A stretch of 64,000 bases of DNA from Microbacterium luteum (GCF_015277875.1 NZ_CP063814.1:1240001-1304000), one strand, 5' to 3'. Shown: positions 26,357-35,590, numbered from the stretch's first letter. The notes: a model not told the origin generated them from the letters alone. Numbers and translations are program-made.

Positions 26357-26470
26357 ATGACCACGTCGAACCTGCCGACCCCTCCGGTCGATGACAAGAA
26401 GCTGCTCGCCACCATCGAGACCGCATCCGAGGGCTCCTGCTGCGGCGGAGGCGCCTGCGGCGGCGAGTGA
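26357..26470 (+). CDS. 37-residue peptide with Cys-rich C-terminus
   Basis: A tiny gene: TACGAT (26345-26350), a 6-nt spacer, then ATG 26357, a leaderless arrangement identical to that of recognised genes here. The product has a polar, Pro-rich N-terminus (TTSNLPTPPVDDKK), an amphipathic stretch (LLATIETASEG) and ends in SCCGGGACGGE. Three cysteines among six glycines suggest binding of Cu, Zn or another thiophilic metal, or a modified-peptide precursor. A very strong terminator follows 11 nt after the stop, so the unit is self-contained. No homologue can be named with confidence. Confidence 0.65.
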   Translation: MTTSNLPTPPVDDKKLLATIETASEGSCCGGGACGGE

Positions 26471-26481
26471 TTCCGCGATGA

Positions 26482-26519
26482 CGTGAGGGGAGCCGGGTCG
26501 AGGCCCGGCTCCCCTCACG
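26482..26519. terminator. 16-bp perfect bidirectional terminator
   Basis: CGTGAGGGGAGCCGGG (26482-26497) pairs with its exact complement at 26504-26519 around a 6-nt loop, between the Cys-rich peptide gene and the convergent DJ-1/PfpI gene. Confidence 0.85.
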
Positions 26520-26527
26520 CGTGTGGT

Positions 26528-27079
26528 TCAGGCCGTCTGGCCGGCGTGCTGACCCTCGGCGATCTCCTCCACCGTCTTGGCGTTGAAGGCCGGCAGATCG
26601 TCGGGCGTGCGACTCGAGGTCAGTCCCTGATCGACGACGACCTCCTCGTCGACCCAGGTTGCCCCGGCGTTGCGCAGGTCGGTCTTGAGGCTGGGGTAGC
26701 TCGTGAGCGTGCGCCCTTCCAGGACCCCGGCATCGGCGAGGATCCAGGCTCCGTGACAGATCACGGAGACGGGCTTGTGCTGTGTGAAGAACGCGCGCAC
26801 GAACGCCACAGCCCGGTCGTCCATCCGGAGATGATCGGCGTTCACGACACCGCCGGGGAGCACGAGCGCGTCGAACCGGTCCGCCTGCGCGGATGCCACA
26901 TCGAGGTCGACACTCTGCTCGTGGCCGTTCTTGCCGGTCACGGTCCCGTCGGCGGGGGAGACGAGTGTCGCCTGTCCGCCGGCAGATGTCACCGCACCCC
27001 AGGGGCTGGTCAGTTCGCTGTCTTCGAACCCGTCGGTCAGGAGGAAGGCGACCTTCTTGCCGTCGATGTTCTCGGTCAT
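26528..27079 (-). CDS. DJ-1/PfpI family protein, type 1 glutamine amidotransferase-like
   Basis: A 183-residue member of the DJ-1/PfpI superfamily. The nucleophilic-elbow cysteine is in VSVICHGAW near residue 107, with a conserved Glu in DGFEDSEL near residue 20 and a His after the Cys, as in YhbO/PfpI proteins. These are linked to stress resistance, deglycase or protease activity; which applies here is unknown. AAAGGAG precedes the ATG. A short out-of-frame ATG sits between the Shine-Dalgarno and the start. It is monocistronic, with its terminator at 26482-26519. Confidence 0.88.
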   Translation of the reverse strand: MTENIDGKKVAFLLTDGFEDSELTSPWGAVTSAGGQATLVSPADGTVTGKNGHEQSVDLDVASAQADRFDALVLPGGVVNADHLRMDDRAVAFVRAFFTQHKPVSVICHGAWILADAGVLEGRTLTSYPSLKTDLRNAGATWVDEEVVVDQGLTSSRTPDDLPAFNAKTVEEIAEGQHAGQTA

Positions 27080-27184
27080 CGCATGACTCCTTTCGGTCGG
27101 TCGGCTCCACGTTAGGTGAAGGTCGCGAACCCTCGGAGGGGATTGCGCGCCCGCGGCGCGGACGCTACCGACCGACGTCGCCGG

Positions 27185-28702
27185 TCAGTGCGCCATCGGT
27201 GCGGGTGCGTCGTCGGACTCATCCGGCTTGCGAATGAAGAACGCGCCCACGATGAGGGTCAGCGACACGATCGCGGAGATGAGGAACGCGGCGTGCGCGC
27301 CCTGGGCGCCGGCCGCGATCTCGTCGGTGCCGGCGTCCATGGCGGCCGTCTGCACCCCCGACATGACGGCGACGAGCAGAGCGATGCCCGCGGCGCCGCC
27401 GACCTGCTGCATGGTGCTGACGACCGCCGAACCGTAGGAGTAGAACCGGCGGGGGAGCGAGGCCAGTGAGGCCGTGAACAGCGGGGTGAACGACATCGCC
27501 AGGCCCAGCGACAGGGCGGTCTGCGCGATGAGGATGAGCCAGATCGGCGTGTTCTGATCGAACGTCGTGAACATCCACAGCACGCCGGAAGCGATGATCG
27601 AGCCCGGGAAGAGCAGCACCCGCGGCCCGAAGCGGTCGTAGAGGCGTCCGACGACGGGACCGGCGAGTCCCATCAGCAGCGCGCCGGGGAGGACCACCAG
27701 CCCCGTCACCGAGGCGGAGACCTCGAGCACGTTCTGCATGTAGAGCGGAATGATCGTGATGGCGCCGAAGAACGAGATCGACAGCAGCCCGAACTGGGCG
27801 ACCGAGAGCGAGAAGTTCGCCGAACGGAACACACGCAGATCGAGCAGGGGCACGCCGCGCGTCTGCAGCGCGATCTGGCGCCACGCGAACAGGGCGAGGG
27901 CGATGGCGCCCACCGCGAGAGACACGATCAGCGTCGTGGTGGCGGCCGTACCGGCGGCCTCTTCGGCGGCGGAGCCACCGTGTGCGGCCGCGCCGCCGAT
28001 CTGGCTCAGGCCGTAGACGACGCCGCCGAACCCGAACGCGGACAGGACCACGGAGAGTGCGTCGATCGGCTCACGGATCGTCTCACCGATGTTGCGGATC
28101 CATATCGCGCCCACCGCGAGCGCCGCGAGGGCGATCGGCAGCACGATGCCGAAGATCCAGCGCCAGCCGAGGGTGTCCAGCAGCACGCCGGACATCGTCG
28201 GACCGATGGCGGGTGCGAGCGCGATCACCATGCTGACGCGTCCCATCATCCGGCCGCGCGCGTGCGGCGGCACGACGTTCATGATGGTCGTCATCAGCAG
28301 CGGCATCATGATCGCCGTGCCCGAAGCCTGCACCACGCGTCCGACCAGCAGGGTCGGGAAGCCGGGCGAGACCAGGGCGATGAGGGTCCCGAGCGAGAAC
28401 AGGCTCATCGCCGCGATGAACATCACCCGTGTCGGGAAGCGGCGCAGGAGGAAGCCGGTGATCGGGATGACCACGGCCATCGTGAGCATGAACGCCGTGG
28501 TCAGCCACTGCGCCGCGACGGCGGTGATGCCGAGATCGGTGATGAGGTGGGGGATGGCCACACCCATCGTCGTCTCGTTGAGGATCGCGACGAAGGCCGC
28601 GGCCAGGAGGAGCCAGATGACCCGGTTGCCGTCGGCCGAGACCGTGCCCGTGCGAGGAAGGCCGACGGTGCCGGTGCCGGGCTGGACGTCAGTGGCGGCC
28701 AT
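27185..28702 (-). CDS. DHA2-family MFS multidrug efflux transporter
   Basis: A 505-residue, 14-helix major facilitator of the DHA2 (EmrB/QacA) group, a proton-driven drug exporter of the cytoplasmic membrane. Motif C-like GPTMSGVLLDTLGWRW-type sequence is in helix 5, motif A-like GPVVGRLYDRFGPR after helix 10, and WLTTAFMLTMAV in helix 2. ATG 28702 has CGGAG 5 nt upstream. A minus-strand -10 TAGCCT (28795 to 28790) predicts an 80-nt leader that begins with a hairpin GCGCCG-TTTT-CGGCGC. No regulator gene is adjacent. The substrate is unknown. Confidence 0.88.
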   Translation of the reverse strand: MAATDVQPGTGTVGLPRTGTVSADGNRVIWLLLAAAFVAILNETTMGVAIPHLITDLGITAVAAQWLTTAFMLTMAVVIPITGFLLRRFPTRVMFIAAMSLFSLGTLIALVSPGFPTLLVGRVVQASGTAIMMPLLMTTIMNVVPPHARGRMMGRVSMVIALAPAIGPTMSGVLLDTLGWRWIFGIVLPIALAALAVGAIWIRNIGETIREPIDALSVVLSAFGFGGVVYGLSQIGGAAAHGGSAAEEAAGTAATTTLIVSLAVGAIALALFAWRQIALQTRGVPLLDLRVFRSANFSLSVAQFGLLSISFFGAITIIPLYMQNVLEVSASVTGLVVLPGALLMGLAGPVVGRLYDRFGPRVLLFPGSIIASGVLWMFTTFDQNTPIWLILIAQTALSLGLAMSFTPLFTASLASLPRRFYSYGSAVVSTMQQVGGAAGIALLVAVMSGVQTAAMDAGTDEIAAGAQGAHAAFLISAIVSLTLIVGAFFIRKPDESDDAPAPMAH

Positions 28703-28822
28703 GGGGTCTCCGATGGATCGGTCGCGCGAGCGAGAGGGAGAGGATGCGCGAGCGCGCAGCAGAACCGCGCCGAAAACGGCGCACGTCACAGGCTAACGGC
28801 GGCAGCCGACACCGGTATTCCC

Positions 28823-28846
28823 ACTCCGCGGATTTTTCCGCGGAGT
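28823..28846 (-). terminator. Terminator after the small acidic protein gene
   Basis: Perfect 10-bp stem ACTCCGCGGA / TCCGCGGAGT around a TTTT loop, 10 nt beyond the minus-strand stop codon at 28857. Confidence 0.75.
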
Positions 28847-28856
28847 TGTCGGAGTC

Positions 28857-29057
28857 TCAGCTGTCGGAGGCCTCGTCGTCCCACTGCTCGGACCCGATCG
28901 CGTCGGTCGGCTCCGGCGTGGGCTCGCGGTCCTGCCAGCCGTGAGGCGTCGGGTTGACCATCTCCTCCACGGGCACCTTCTTCAGCTCGTCGATCTCCTC
29001 GCGCAGCGCCTCGAGGTCGGATCCGTCGTGTGCAGGCTGGTCGCCGGAGGTGCTCAT
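28857..29057 (-). CDS. Small acidic protein, unknown function
   Basis: A 66-residue, strongly acidic soluble protein. A predicted helix (about 12-30, LEALREEIDELKK) could form a short coiled coil. It is followed by a VEEMVNPTPHGWQD segment and a disordered Glu/Asp-rich tail. ATG 29057 is supported by a leaderless promoter, TAGGCT (29070 to 29065) 7 nt upstream; the frame extends 7 codons further without a better signal. I cannot assign a family. Its promoter is divergent from that of the ABC exporter, with only 11 bp between the -10 elements, so the two may be coregulated. Confidence 0.65.
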   Translation of the reverse strand: MSTSGDQPAHDGSDLEALREEIDELKKVPVEEMVNPTPHGWQDREPTPEPTDAIGSEQWDDEASDS

Positions 29058-29064
29058 GGAGCCG

Positions 29065-29087
29065 AGCCTACCGTGCACGGTTAGCCT
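29065..29087. promoter_or_regulatory. Compact divergent leaderless promoters
   Basis: TAGGCT on the minus strand (29070-29065) serves the acidic protein gene. TAGCCT on the plus strand (29082-29087), 6 nt from ATG 29094, serves the ABC exporter. Confidence 0.65.
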
Positions 29088-29093
29088 GAATCC

Positions 29094-31064
29094 ATGACGA
29101 TGCTCGGGCCGCCCGGCCGCGGTGGAGGCTTCCGCGGTGTCGACGAGGCCGCGCAGCGTCGACAGAACGCGCAGGCTCCGCGGGTGCGGAATCTGGGGTC
29201 CCGCGTGGTGGCGCTGTTCCGGCCCTACGCGGGGCGCATCGCGGTCACCGCGGTGCTGGTGATCGCCGCCGCGGCGGTCGCGGTCATCCCGCCTCTGCTG
29301 GTGCAGCGCGTGTTCGACGACGCCCTGTTCCCCGTCGACGGATCGGCTCCGAATCTCTCACTGCTCGTGGTGCTGGTGGCCGCGATGATCGGACTCTTCC
29401 TGCTCTCCTCAGGTCTGTCGGTGATTCAGACCTGGCTCACCGCCACCGTCGGAAACAGCGTGACGGGCGATCTGCGCGTGCGCCTGTTCGAGCATCTGCA
29501 GTCCATGGAACTGGCCTTCTTCACGCGCACCAAGACCGGTGCCATCCAGTCCCGTCTGCAGAACGACGTCGGCGGTGTGGCCGGGGTGCTCACCAACACC
29601 GTCACCAGCATCTTGGGCAACGCCGTGACCGTCGTCGCCTCGCTCGTCGCGATGGTGATCATCGACTGGCGCCTCACGCTCATCGCCGTCGCGATCATGC
29701 CCTTCCTGGTGATCGTGCAGCGGCGAGTCGGTCAGGTGCGGGCCCGCATCGCCGGCGAGACCCAGGAGTCGCTGTCGGAGCTGACGGCCATCACCCAGGA
29801 GACCCTGAGCGTGTCCGGCATCCTGCTGTCGAAGTCCTTCAACCGGCAGCGCACCGAGTCGCAGCGTTTCCAGGAGGAGAACCGCAATCAGGTGCGGCTG
29901 CAGGTGCGCCGGGCCATGAGCGGTCAGGGATTCTTCGCGGTCGTGCAGGTGCTGATGTCCAGTGTTCCGGCCATCATCTACCTGGTCGCGGGCTATCTCA
30001 TCACCGGCGGCGCCGACGCGATCACCGCGGGCACGATCGTCGCCTTCACGACCGTGCAGGCGCGCCTGCTCATGCCGCTCATGGGCCTCATGCGCGTCGC
30101 GCTCGACCTCCAGACGTCCTCGGCGCTGTTCGCCCGCATCTTCGAGTACCTCGACCTGACACCGACGATCAGCGACCGCCCCGACGCCATGAGCGTCGAC
30201 GACGCTCCCGGCCCGCTCGGTCGTGTCGAGTTCCGCGATGTCGCGTTCCGGTATCCGGATGCCGCCCCGGACACCGCCGCGACCCTGGACGGCGTCTCCT
30301 TCGAGGTAGAGCCGGGACAGCACGTCGCGTTCGTCGGGCCCTCGGGCGCGGGCAAGACGACGATCCTCTATCTCACCCCGCGCATGTACGCCGCGACCGG
30401 CGGCGAGGTGCGCTTCGCCGGGGCGAACGTCGAGACCCTCGCTGGCGCGTCGATCATCGACCACGTCGGCATCGTGTCGCAGGAGACGTACCTGTTCCAC
30501 GCGTCCATCCGCGAGAACCTGCGCTACGCCAAGCCCGATGCGACCGACGCCGAGCTCGAAAGCGCATGTCGCGCGGCGAACATCCACCACGTCATCGCGC
30601 GATTCGCGGACGGGTACGACACCGTCGTCGGCGAGAGGGGATACCGGCTGTCCGGCGGGGAGAAGCAGCGCATCGCGATCGCCCGCGTGCTGCTGAAGGA
30701 CCCGCCCGTGCTCCTCCTGGACGAGGCGACCTCCGCACTCGACACGGTGTCGGAGCGGGTGGTGCAGGAAGCGCTGGAGACGGCATCGCGGGGGCGCACG
30801 ACGTTGTCGATCGCGCACCGGCTGTCGACGGTGATCGGCGCCGATGTGATCCATGTCGTCGATGGCGGCCGCATCGTCGAGTCCGGCACGCACGGCGACC
30901 TCGTCGCCCGGGGCGGCCTCTACGCGGAACTCGCGGCCCAGCAGCTGGCGGCCTCCCGCATCCTGGAGACCGAGGAGGCGGAGCCGCATCCCCCGATGCC
31001 CGAACGTCGCGGCGACCGGGCCCCCGATGACGTCGTCGACCCCGAAGTCGTCACCAGAGGCTGA
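29094..31064 (+). CDS. ABC exporter with fused membrane and ATPase domains
   Basis: A 656-residue half-transporter of the MsbA/MDR type, probably a homodimer or heterodimer exporting lipids or drugs. The N-terminal tail is Gly/Arg-rich, six transmembrane helices span about 45-340, and the nucleotide-binding domain spans about 375-620. Walker A is GPSGAGKTT with K421, the signature is LSGGEKQR, and Walker B is VLLLDEATSA with the catalytic Glu present. The start is leaderless (TAGCCT, 6 nt). Its last 14 nt overlap the 3' end of the convergent glycosyltransferase gene. The substrate is unknown. Confidence 0.92.
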   Translation: MTMLGPPGRGGGFRGVDEAAQRRQNAQAPRVRNLGSRVVALFRPYAGRIAVTAVLVIAAAAVAVIPPLLVQRVFDDALFPVDGSAPNLSLLVVLVAAMIGLFLLSSGLSVIQTWLTATVGNSVTGDLRVRLFEHLQSMELAFFTRTKTGAIQSRLQNDVGGVAGVLTNTVTSILGNAVTVVASLVAMVIIDWRLTLIAVAIMPFLVIVQRRVGQVRARIAGETQESLSELTAITQETLSVSGILLSKSFNRQRTESQRFQEENRNQVRLQVRRAMSGQGFFAVVQVLMSSVPAIIYLVAGYLITGGADAITAGTIVAFTTVQARLLMPLMGLMRVALDLQTSSALFARIFEYLDLTPTISDRPDAMSVDDAPGPLGRVEFRDVAFRYPDAAPDTAATLDGVSFEVEPGQHVAFVGPSGAGKTTILYLTPRMYAATGGEVRFAGANVETLAGASIIDHVGIVSQETYLFHASIRENLRYAKPDATDAELESACRAANIHHVIARFADGYDTVVGERGYRLSGGEKQRIAIARVLLKDPPVLLLDEATSALDTVSERVVQEALETASRGRTTLSIAHRLSTVIGADVIHVVDGGRIVESGTHGDLVARGGLYAELAAQQLAASRILETEEAEPHPPMPERRGDRAPDDVVDPEVVTRG

Positions 31065-32013
31065 CCGCGTCGATCGTCGCCCGCAGCGCCGGATCGAGCC
31101 GCGTGCGAGCGGACTCGGCGCGATCCCAGACATCGCGGGTGAACGCACCCAGAAGCTTGCGGTAGGCGGGGTCGGGGTGGGATTCGGCGATGGGCACGAG
31201 GCGCGGCACATCCATCGACAGGATGAGGAGCACCCGCTCCTGCAGGGCGGCCGGCACGCGCGCCGCGTCGAGGACGCCCAGCCCCGCCGTCATCGCGTCG
31301 AGGCAGTCCCGCAGCACCTCCACCCGCTCCTCGTGCTGGGTGATCGAGGAGCCGTCGGCACGCACGCGCCAGCGCACGACCACGTCGGGCACCGTGTCGA
31401 ACCGGCGGGCTCGCGTGTACATCTGCTGGGCCAGCACCTGGTCCTCGTAGAGGCGACCCTCGGGAAATCGCAGGCCGGCTCGCCGCCAGAAGTCCGACCG
31501 GCTGACCTTGGACCACGCCACCACGTTTCCTCCGGCGGCCGGATGCGCCGCCAGAGTGGTCGCTCGCCGGGCGGGGGCGGTCGCCGCCGCGACCCACGGC
31601 TGCACCTCGCCCTCGACGTAGCCGCCGCGGCCGTCGGGACGAAGTCGGGTGTACGCCCCGACGGCGAAGTCGCTGCCGGTTTCCTCGAGGACGCCCAGCA
31701 GGGTGGCCAGCGCCGTCGGGGTGAGCTCATCGTCGGCGTCGAGGAAGCCGAGGTACGGGGTGCCGACGCGGGCGAGCCCGGTGTTGCGTGAGGCGCCCAG
31801 CCCGCGCCGGTGCTCGTGCCGCACGAGGCGGAAGCGGCGGTCGGAAGCGGCGGCTGTCGCGAAGACCTCGGCGGTGGTGTCGTCCGACCGGTCGTCGACG
31901 AGCACGGCGGTCCAGTCCTCGCGGGTCTGCGCCCTGAGGGAGGCGAGGGCGGCGGGTGCGTAGCCGGCGACGTTCCAGCCGGGAACGATCACGGTGATCG
32001 CAGGACTCGTCAC
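31051..32013 (-). CDS. Family 2 glycosyltransferase
   Basis: A 320-residue GT2 (GT-A fold) protein. The nucleotide-sugar site is visible: ITVIVPGWN at the N-terminus, VDDRSDD near residue 40 and the DxD-type metal motif DADDE near residue 95. A later RLYEDQVL segment may contain the catalytic base. It is soluble, with no membrane helix, so it probably glycosylates a cell-wall polymer or other carrier at the cytoplasmic face. The GTG start has GGAGG about 10 nt upstream. It lies 24 nt after the cysteine desulfurase stop, so it may ride on the NAD operon transcript. Confidence 0.88.
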   Translation of the reverse strand: MTSPAITVIVPGWNVAGYAPAALASLRAQTREDWTAVLVDDRSDDTTAEVFATAAASDRRFRLVRHEHRRGLGASRNTGLARVGTPYLGFLDADDELTPTALATLLGVLEETGSDFAVGAYTRLRPDGRGGYVEGEVQPWVAAATAPARRATTLAAHPAAGGNVVAWSKVSRSDFWRRAGLRFPEGRLYEDQVLAQQMYTRARRFDTVPDVVVRWRVRADGSSITQHEERVEVLRDCLDAMTAGLGVLDAARVPAALQERVLLILSMDVPRLVPIAESHPDPAYRKLLGAFTRDVWDRAESARTRLDPALRATIDAVSLW

Positions 32014-32037
32014 GTGCCTGATCCTCCAGCTGCCGCG

Positions 32038-33165
32038 TCACACCGCGGCGACCGAGGCGGCGACGGCGACGGCGACGGCATCCAGCGACCCGACCCACGC
32101 GTGCGGCAGGGTGAATCTCACCGCGGTGCGGGCGAGATCGTGCTCGACACCGATCGCGGTGAGCACGTGGGAGGCTTCCTCGCTTCCCGCCGCACACGCC
32201 GATCCGCTGGAGGAGATCACGCCGCGACGCTCCAATTCGAGCAGCACCGCTTCGCCGCTGACGCCGGCGAAGGTGAAGCTCGCCGTTCCCGGGAGGCGCC
32301 TCTGGGGGTGACCGGTGAGCCGTGCCGAGGGAACCTCGCGCAGCACGCGCGCGACGAAGGCGTCCCGCGCCGCCGCGACCCGGGCCGCGGCCTCCTCGCG
32401 CTCGGCCTCGGCGAGTTCGAGCGCGACGGCGAAGCCCACCGCGCCCGCGACGTTCTCGGTCCCCGATCGTCGATCGCGCTGCTGACCGCCGCCGTGGATC
32501 ACCGGCTCGAGGGGGATCCGCCCGCGGATCATCGCGACGCCGATGCCCTTCGGGGCGCCGAGCTTGTGTCCTGCGAGCGTGAGCGCGTCGGCGCCCAGCC
32601 CGGACAGGCGCATCCACCCGGCGGCCTGCACCGCGTCGAGGTGAAGACGCGCCGACCCACGAGCGTCGGCCAGCGCGGCCGCATCCTGCACGGTGCCGAT
32701 CTCGTTGTTGGCCAGCCCGATGCTCACCACGGCCGTGTCCGGCCGCACGGCACCGGCCAGGTCGCCGGGATCGATGACCCCGTCGGCGTCGACGGGGAGC
32801 ACCGTCACCTCGAAGCCGTGCAGCCGACGCAGATAGCCGACGGATGCGAGCACGGACTCGTGCTCGATCGGGGACGTGATCACATGCCGCGCGCCGGAGT
32901 TCTGCAGGGCCGCCAGCGCGATGCCCTTGATCGCGAGGTTGTTGGCCTCGGTCCCCCCGGAGGTGAACACGATGTCGCCGGGCCGCACGCCGAGTACCCG
33001 CGCCACGCGGCGCCGGGCGTCGTCGAGCGCCGCCGCGGCTTGCTCGCCGACGGTGTGGTGGCTGGAGGGGTTGCCGTATGCCGAGGTGAGAAAGGGCGAC
33101 ATCGCCTCGAGCACCTCACGCCGCACCGGTGTCGTGGCGGCGTTGTCCAGGTAGAGGCCCGACAC
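32038..33165 (-). CDS. Cysteine desulfurase (NifS/IscS-like)
   Basis: A 375-residue class V aminotransferase-fold PLP enzyme that removes sulfur from cysteine as persulfide. It has YLDNAATTP at the N-terminus, HLDAVQAAG (PLP-binding Asp) and LAGHKLGAPKG with the Schiff-base Lys near residue 195. The catalytic Cys is in SSSGSACAAGSEEAS near residue 318. Its position directly after nadC suggests it supplies sulfur for the [4Fe-4S] cluster of quinolinate synthase NadA, as for NifS in the B. subtilis nad locus. The GTG start is provisional: GAGGAG abuts it with no spacing. Confidence 0.9.
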   Translation of the reverse strand: MSGLYLDNAATTPVRREVLEAMSPFLTSAYGNPSSHHTVGEQAAAALDDARRRVARVLGVRPGDIVFTSGGTEANNLAIKGIALAALQNSGARHVITSPIEHESVLASVGYLRRLHGFEVTVLPVDADGVIDPGDLAGAVRPDTAVVSIGLANNEIGTVQDAAALADARGSARLHLDAVQAAGWMRLSGLGADALTLAGHKLGAPKGIGVAMIRGRIPLEPVIHGGGQQRDRRSGTENVAGAVGFAVALELAEAEREEAAARVAAARDAFVARVLREVPSARLTGHPQRRLPGTASFTFAGVSGEAVLLELERRGVISSSGSACAAGSEEASHVLTAIGVEHDLARTAVRFTLPHAWVGSLDAVAVAVAASVAAV

Positions 33166-33169
33166 CTCC

Positions 33170-34033
33170 TCACGCCTCCGATGCCGCGACCCGGATGTCC
33201 AGGCCGAGGTCGAGAGCGCGGGCTGAGTGCGTGAGAGCTCCCACAGAGATGACGTCGACGCCGGTCTCGGCGATCGCGCGCACCTGCTCGAGCGAGACCC
33301 CTCCCGACGCCTCCACGATCGCTGCGCCGCCGATCCGCTGCACGCCGGCGCGCAGATCGTCGAGGGAGAAGTTGTCGAGCATGATCGTGCCCACACCGGC
33401 CGCGAGGACTGCGTCGAGCTGGTCGAGCCGGTCGACCTCGACCTCGACGTGGGTCGTGTGGGGAAGCCGCGCTATGGCACCGTTCAGGGCCGCGGTGACG
33501 GAGACGCCCCGGTCCTTCAGGACCGCCAGATGGTTGTCCTTGACCATCACGGCGTCGCTGAGCGATGTGCGATGGTTGTGGCCGCCGCCGCAGCGAACCG
33601 CGTGACGCTCGAAGGTGCGCAGGAGCGGCGTGGTCTTGCGCGTGTCGGCGATGCGCGCGCCCGTGTGCGCGACCTCGGCGACGTACCGGGCGGTGAGGGT
33701 GGCGATCCCCGACATCCGCTGCACGAAATTCAGACCCACCCGTTCGGCCGTGAGCACGGCGCGCGCCGCTCCGGTGACCACCGCGAGCGTGCGTCGCGCC
33801 GCGAACGCTTCACCGTCCGCGTAGCGCACGTCGACGTCGATCGACGGGTCGGTGAGTCGGAACGCCGCTGCGAAGACGGTGCCGCCGGCGAAGACGCCCG
33901 GCTCACGCGAGGTCAACTCTGCGCGGGCGACGGCGTCTTCGGGGATCAGGGTCTCGCTGGTCAGGTCGCCCCAGGGCGCGTCTTCGTCGAGTGCGGCCTC
34001 GACGATCCGGTCGATCACACGGCGGGTCAGCAT
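33170..34033 (-). CDS. nadC: Nicotinate-nucleotide pyrophosphorylase (carboxylating)
   Basis: A 287-residue quinolinate phosphoribosyltransferase that converts quinolinate and PRPP to nicotinate mononucleotide, CO2 and PPi in de novo NAD synthesis. Active-site sequences are RKTTPLLRTFERHAVRCGGG-type (split here as RKTTPLLR and FERHAVRCGG), followed by HNHRTSLSD and KDNHLA. The C-terminal barrel has EVEVD and IMLDN strands. Its ATG overlaps the end of nadB by 7 nt, and it is followed 4 nt later by the desulfurase start region, so it is tightly embedded in the nad operon. Confidence 0.95.
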   Translation of the reverse strand: MLTRRVIDRIVEAALDEDAPWGDLTSETLIPEDAVARAELTSREPGVFAGGTVFAAAFRLTDPSIDVDVRYADGEAFAARRTLAVVTGAARAVLTAERVGLNFVQRMSGIATLTARYVAEVAHTGARIADTRKTTPLLRTFERHAVRCGGGHNHRTSLSDAVMVKDNHLAVLKDRGVSVTAALNGAIARLPHTTHVEVEVDRLDQLDAVLAAGVGTIMLDNFSLDDLRAGVQRIGGAAIVEASGGVSLEQVRAIAETGVDVISVGALTHSARALDLGLDIRVAASEA

Positions 34034-35580
34034 GGGGCTCCGATCAGGGCGGGGGAGCGGTGCGCGGACGGACCGGCGTTCGGCTCATCGATGCGGACGT
34101 GGGCACCGACCGAGCCGGTACGGGCGGATGCCGCCGCGAGCATGTGCTCGGCGACCAGCAGCAGGTTGTCGTCTTCGGCACCGGAGTCGTTCGCCGCGGT
34201 CTCCGGCCGGGCACTCCGCCATGCTGCGACCGTCTCCGCGGCCTGACGGAGACCCTCGCCGTCGCGGAGGAGTCCGGCGTGTCGCCACATCAGATCCTGC
34301 AGGGCGGCGCGGGTGAACGGCGTCGTCGGAGCTCCCGTGTTCCGTGCGGGAAGTGCTGCGGCTACCGGCGGGGTCGCGCGGGACGCTGTGATGCCGGACC
34401 GGCTGCCCGCGTCGGCTGCGGCTGCCACCCGCGCACCGAACACCACCCCTTCGAGAAGCGAATTGGAGGCCAGCCGGTTCGCGCCGTGCAGTCCGGTCCG
34501 TGCCGTCTCACCCGCGGCCATCAGACCCGGAACGCTCGTGCGGCCGTCGAGGTCGGTGACGACGCCGCCCATCAGGTAGTGGGCCGCCGGCGTTACCGGG
34601 ATCGGCGTCCGCGACCAGTCGATTCCGGCCGCTCGCACGGCGCGGTCGATCGTGGGGAAGCGGGCCGCGAGGAAGGCGGTAAGGGCGTCGGCATCGTGAC
34701 GGAGACCGGTGGCGTCGAGATGCACGGGCCGCCCGCCCTGCCGCATCATCGCGTCGGCGATTGCACGGGCGACGACATCGCGGGGGGCGAGCTCGCCGTC
34801 GGGATGAGCGTCCAGGGCGAAGCGGCGTCCGGTGTCGTCGATGAGCACGGCGCCCTCGCCACGGACGGCTTCCGACACCAGGAACGGCTCGGGCGCAGCG
34901 AGCACGGTGGGGTGGAACTGCACGAACTCCAGATCGGCGACGGCCGCCCCGGCGCGCAGGGCCATGGCGATGCCATCGCCGGTCGCGATACGAGGATTGG
35001 TCGTGTGCGAGAAGAGGTGCCCCGCGCCACCGGTGGCGAGGACGACGGCATCGGCGGTCAGGACCTCGCCGTCGCGGATCGTCACGCCGCATGCGCGGCC
35101 ATGCTCGATGACGATGTCGGCGGCGAAGCAGTGCTCCCGCACGGCGATCCCGGGCGTTCGTCGCACCATCGCCGACAGGGCACGCTGGATCTCGCGACCG
35201 GTTGCGTCGCCGCCGGCATGGATGACCCGCGCGGAGGAGTGCGCGGCCTCGAGACCGCGGACGAAGCGTCCGGTGTCGTCGGTGTCGAAGACGACCCCGC
35301 GTGCCACCAGCTCCGCGATCGCCGATGCTCCGGACTCGGCCACGATCCGCGCCGCGCTCGGGTCGCCGAGCCCCGCGGCGGCGGTCAGCGTGTCGGCGAC
35401 GTGCGCGTCGACGCTGTCGTCGGGGAACGTCACGGCGGCGATGCCGCCCTGCGCCCACGCGGTCGCCGTGTCGTCGAGTGCGCTCTTGGTCACGACGGTG
35501 ACCTCGATGCCGCGCGCGGCGCTGTGCAGGGCGGCGGTGAGGCCGGCGATTCCGCTCCCGACCACGACGAGGGTTCGCAC
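34027..35580 (-). CDS. nadB: L-aspartate oxidase
   Basis: A 517-residue flavoprotein that oxidises L-aspartate to iminoaspartate, the first step of de novo NAD synthesis. It has the Rossmann FAD motif VVGSGIAGLTAAL at about residues 5-17. HSSARVIHAGGDATGRE, FVQFHPT and AAHYLMGGVVTD are the active-site and covalent-FAD-like regions of the SdhA/NadB superfamily. The GTG at 35580 is chosen because GAGG, formed by the nadA stop region, lies about 8 nt upstream; another GTG at 35589 is possible. It is coupled to nadA upstream and nadC downstream. Confidence 0.95.
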   Translation of the reverse strand: MRTLVVVGSGIAGLTAALHSAARGIEVTVVTKSALDDTATAWAQGGIAAVTFPDDSVDAHVADTLTAAAGLGDPSAARIVAESGASAIAELVARGVVFDTDDTGRFVRGLEAAHSSARVIHAGGDATGREIQRALSAMVRRTPGIAVREHCFAADIVIEHGRACGVTIRDGEVLTADAVVLATGGAGHLFSHTTNPRIATGDGIAMALRAGAAVADLEFVQFHPTVLAAPEPFLVSEAVRGEGAVLIDDTGRRFALDAHPDGELAPRDVVARAIADAMMRQGGRPVHLDATGLRHDADALTAFLAARFPTIDRAVRAAGIDWSRTPIPVTPAAHYLMGGVVTDLDGRTSVPGLMAAGETARTGLHGANRLASNSLLEGVVFGARVAAAADAGSRSGITASRATPPVAAALPARNTGAPTTPFTRAALQDLMWRHAGLLRDGEGLRQAAETVAAWRSARPETAANDSGAEDDNLLLVAEHMLAAASARTGSVGAHVRIDEPNAGPSAHRSPALIGAPC

Positions 35581-35590
35581 GGGTCTCACC

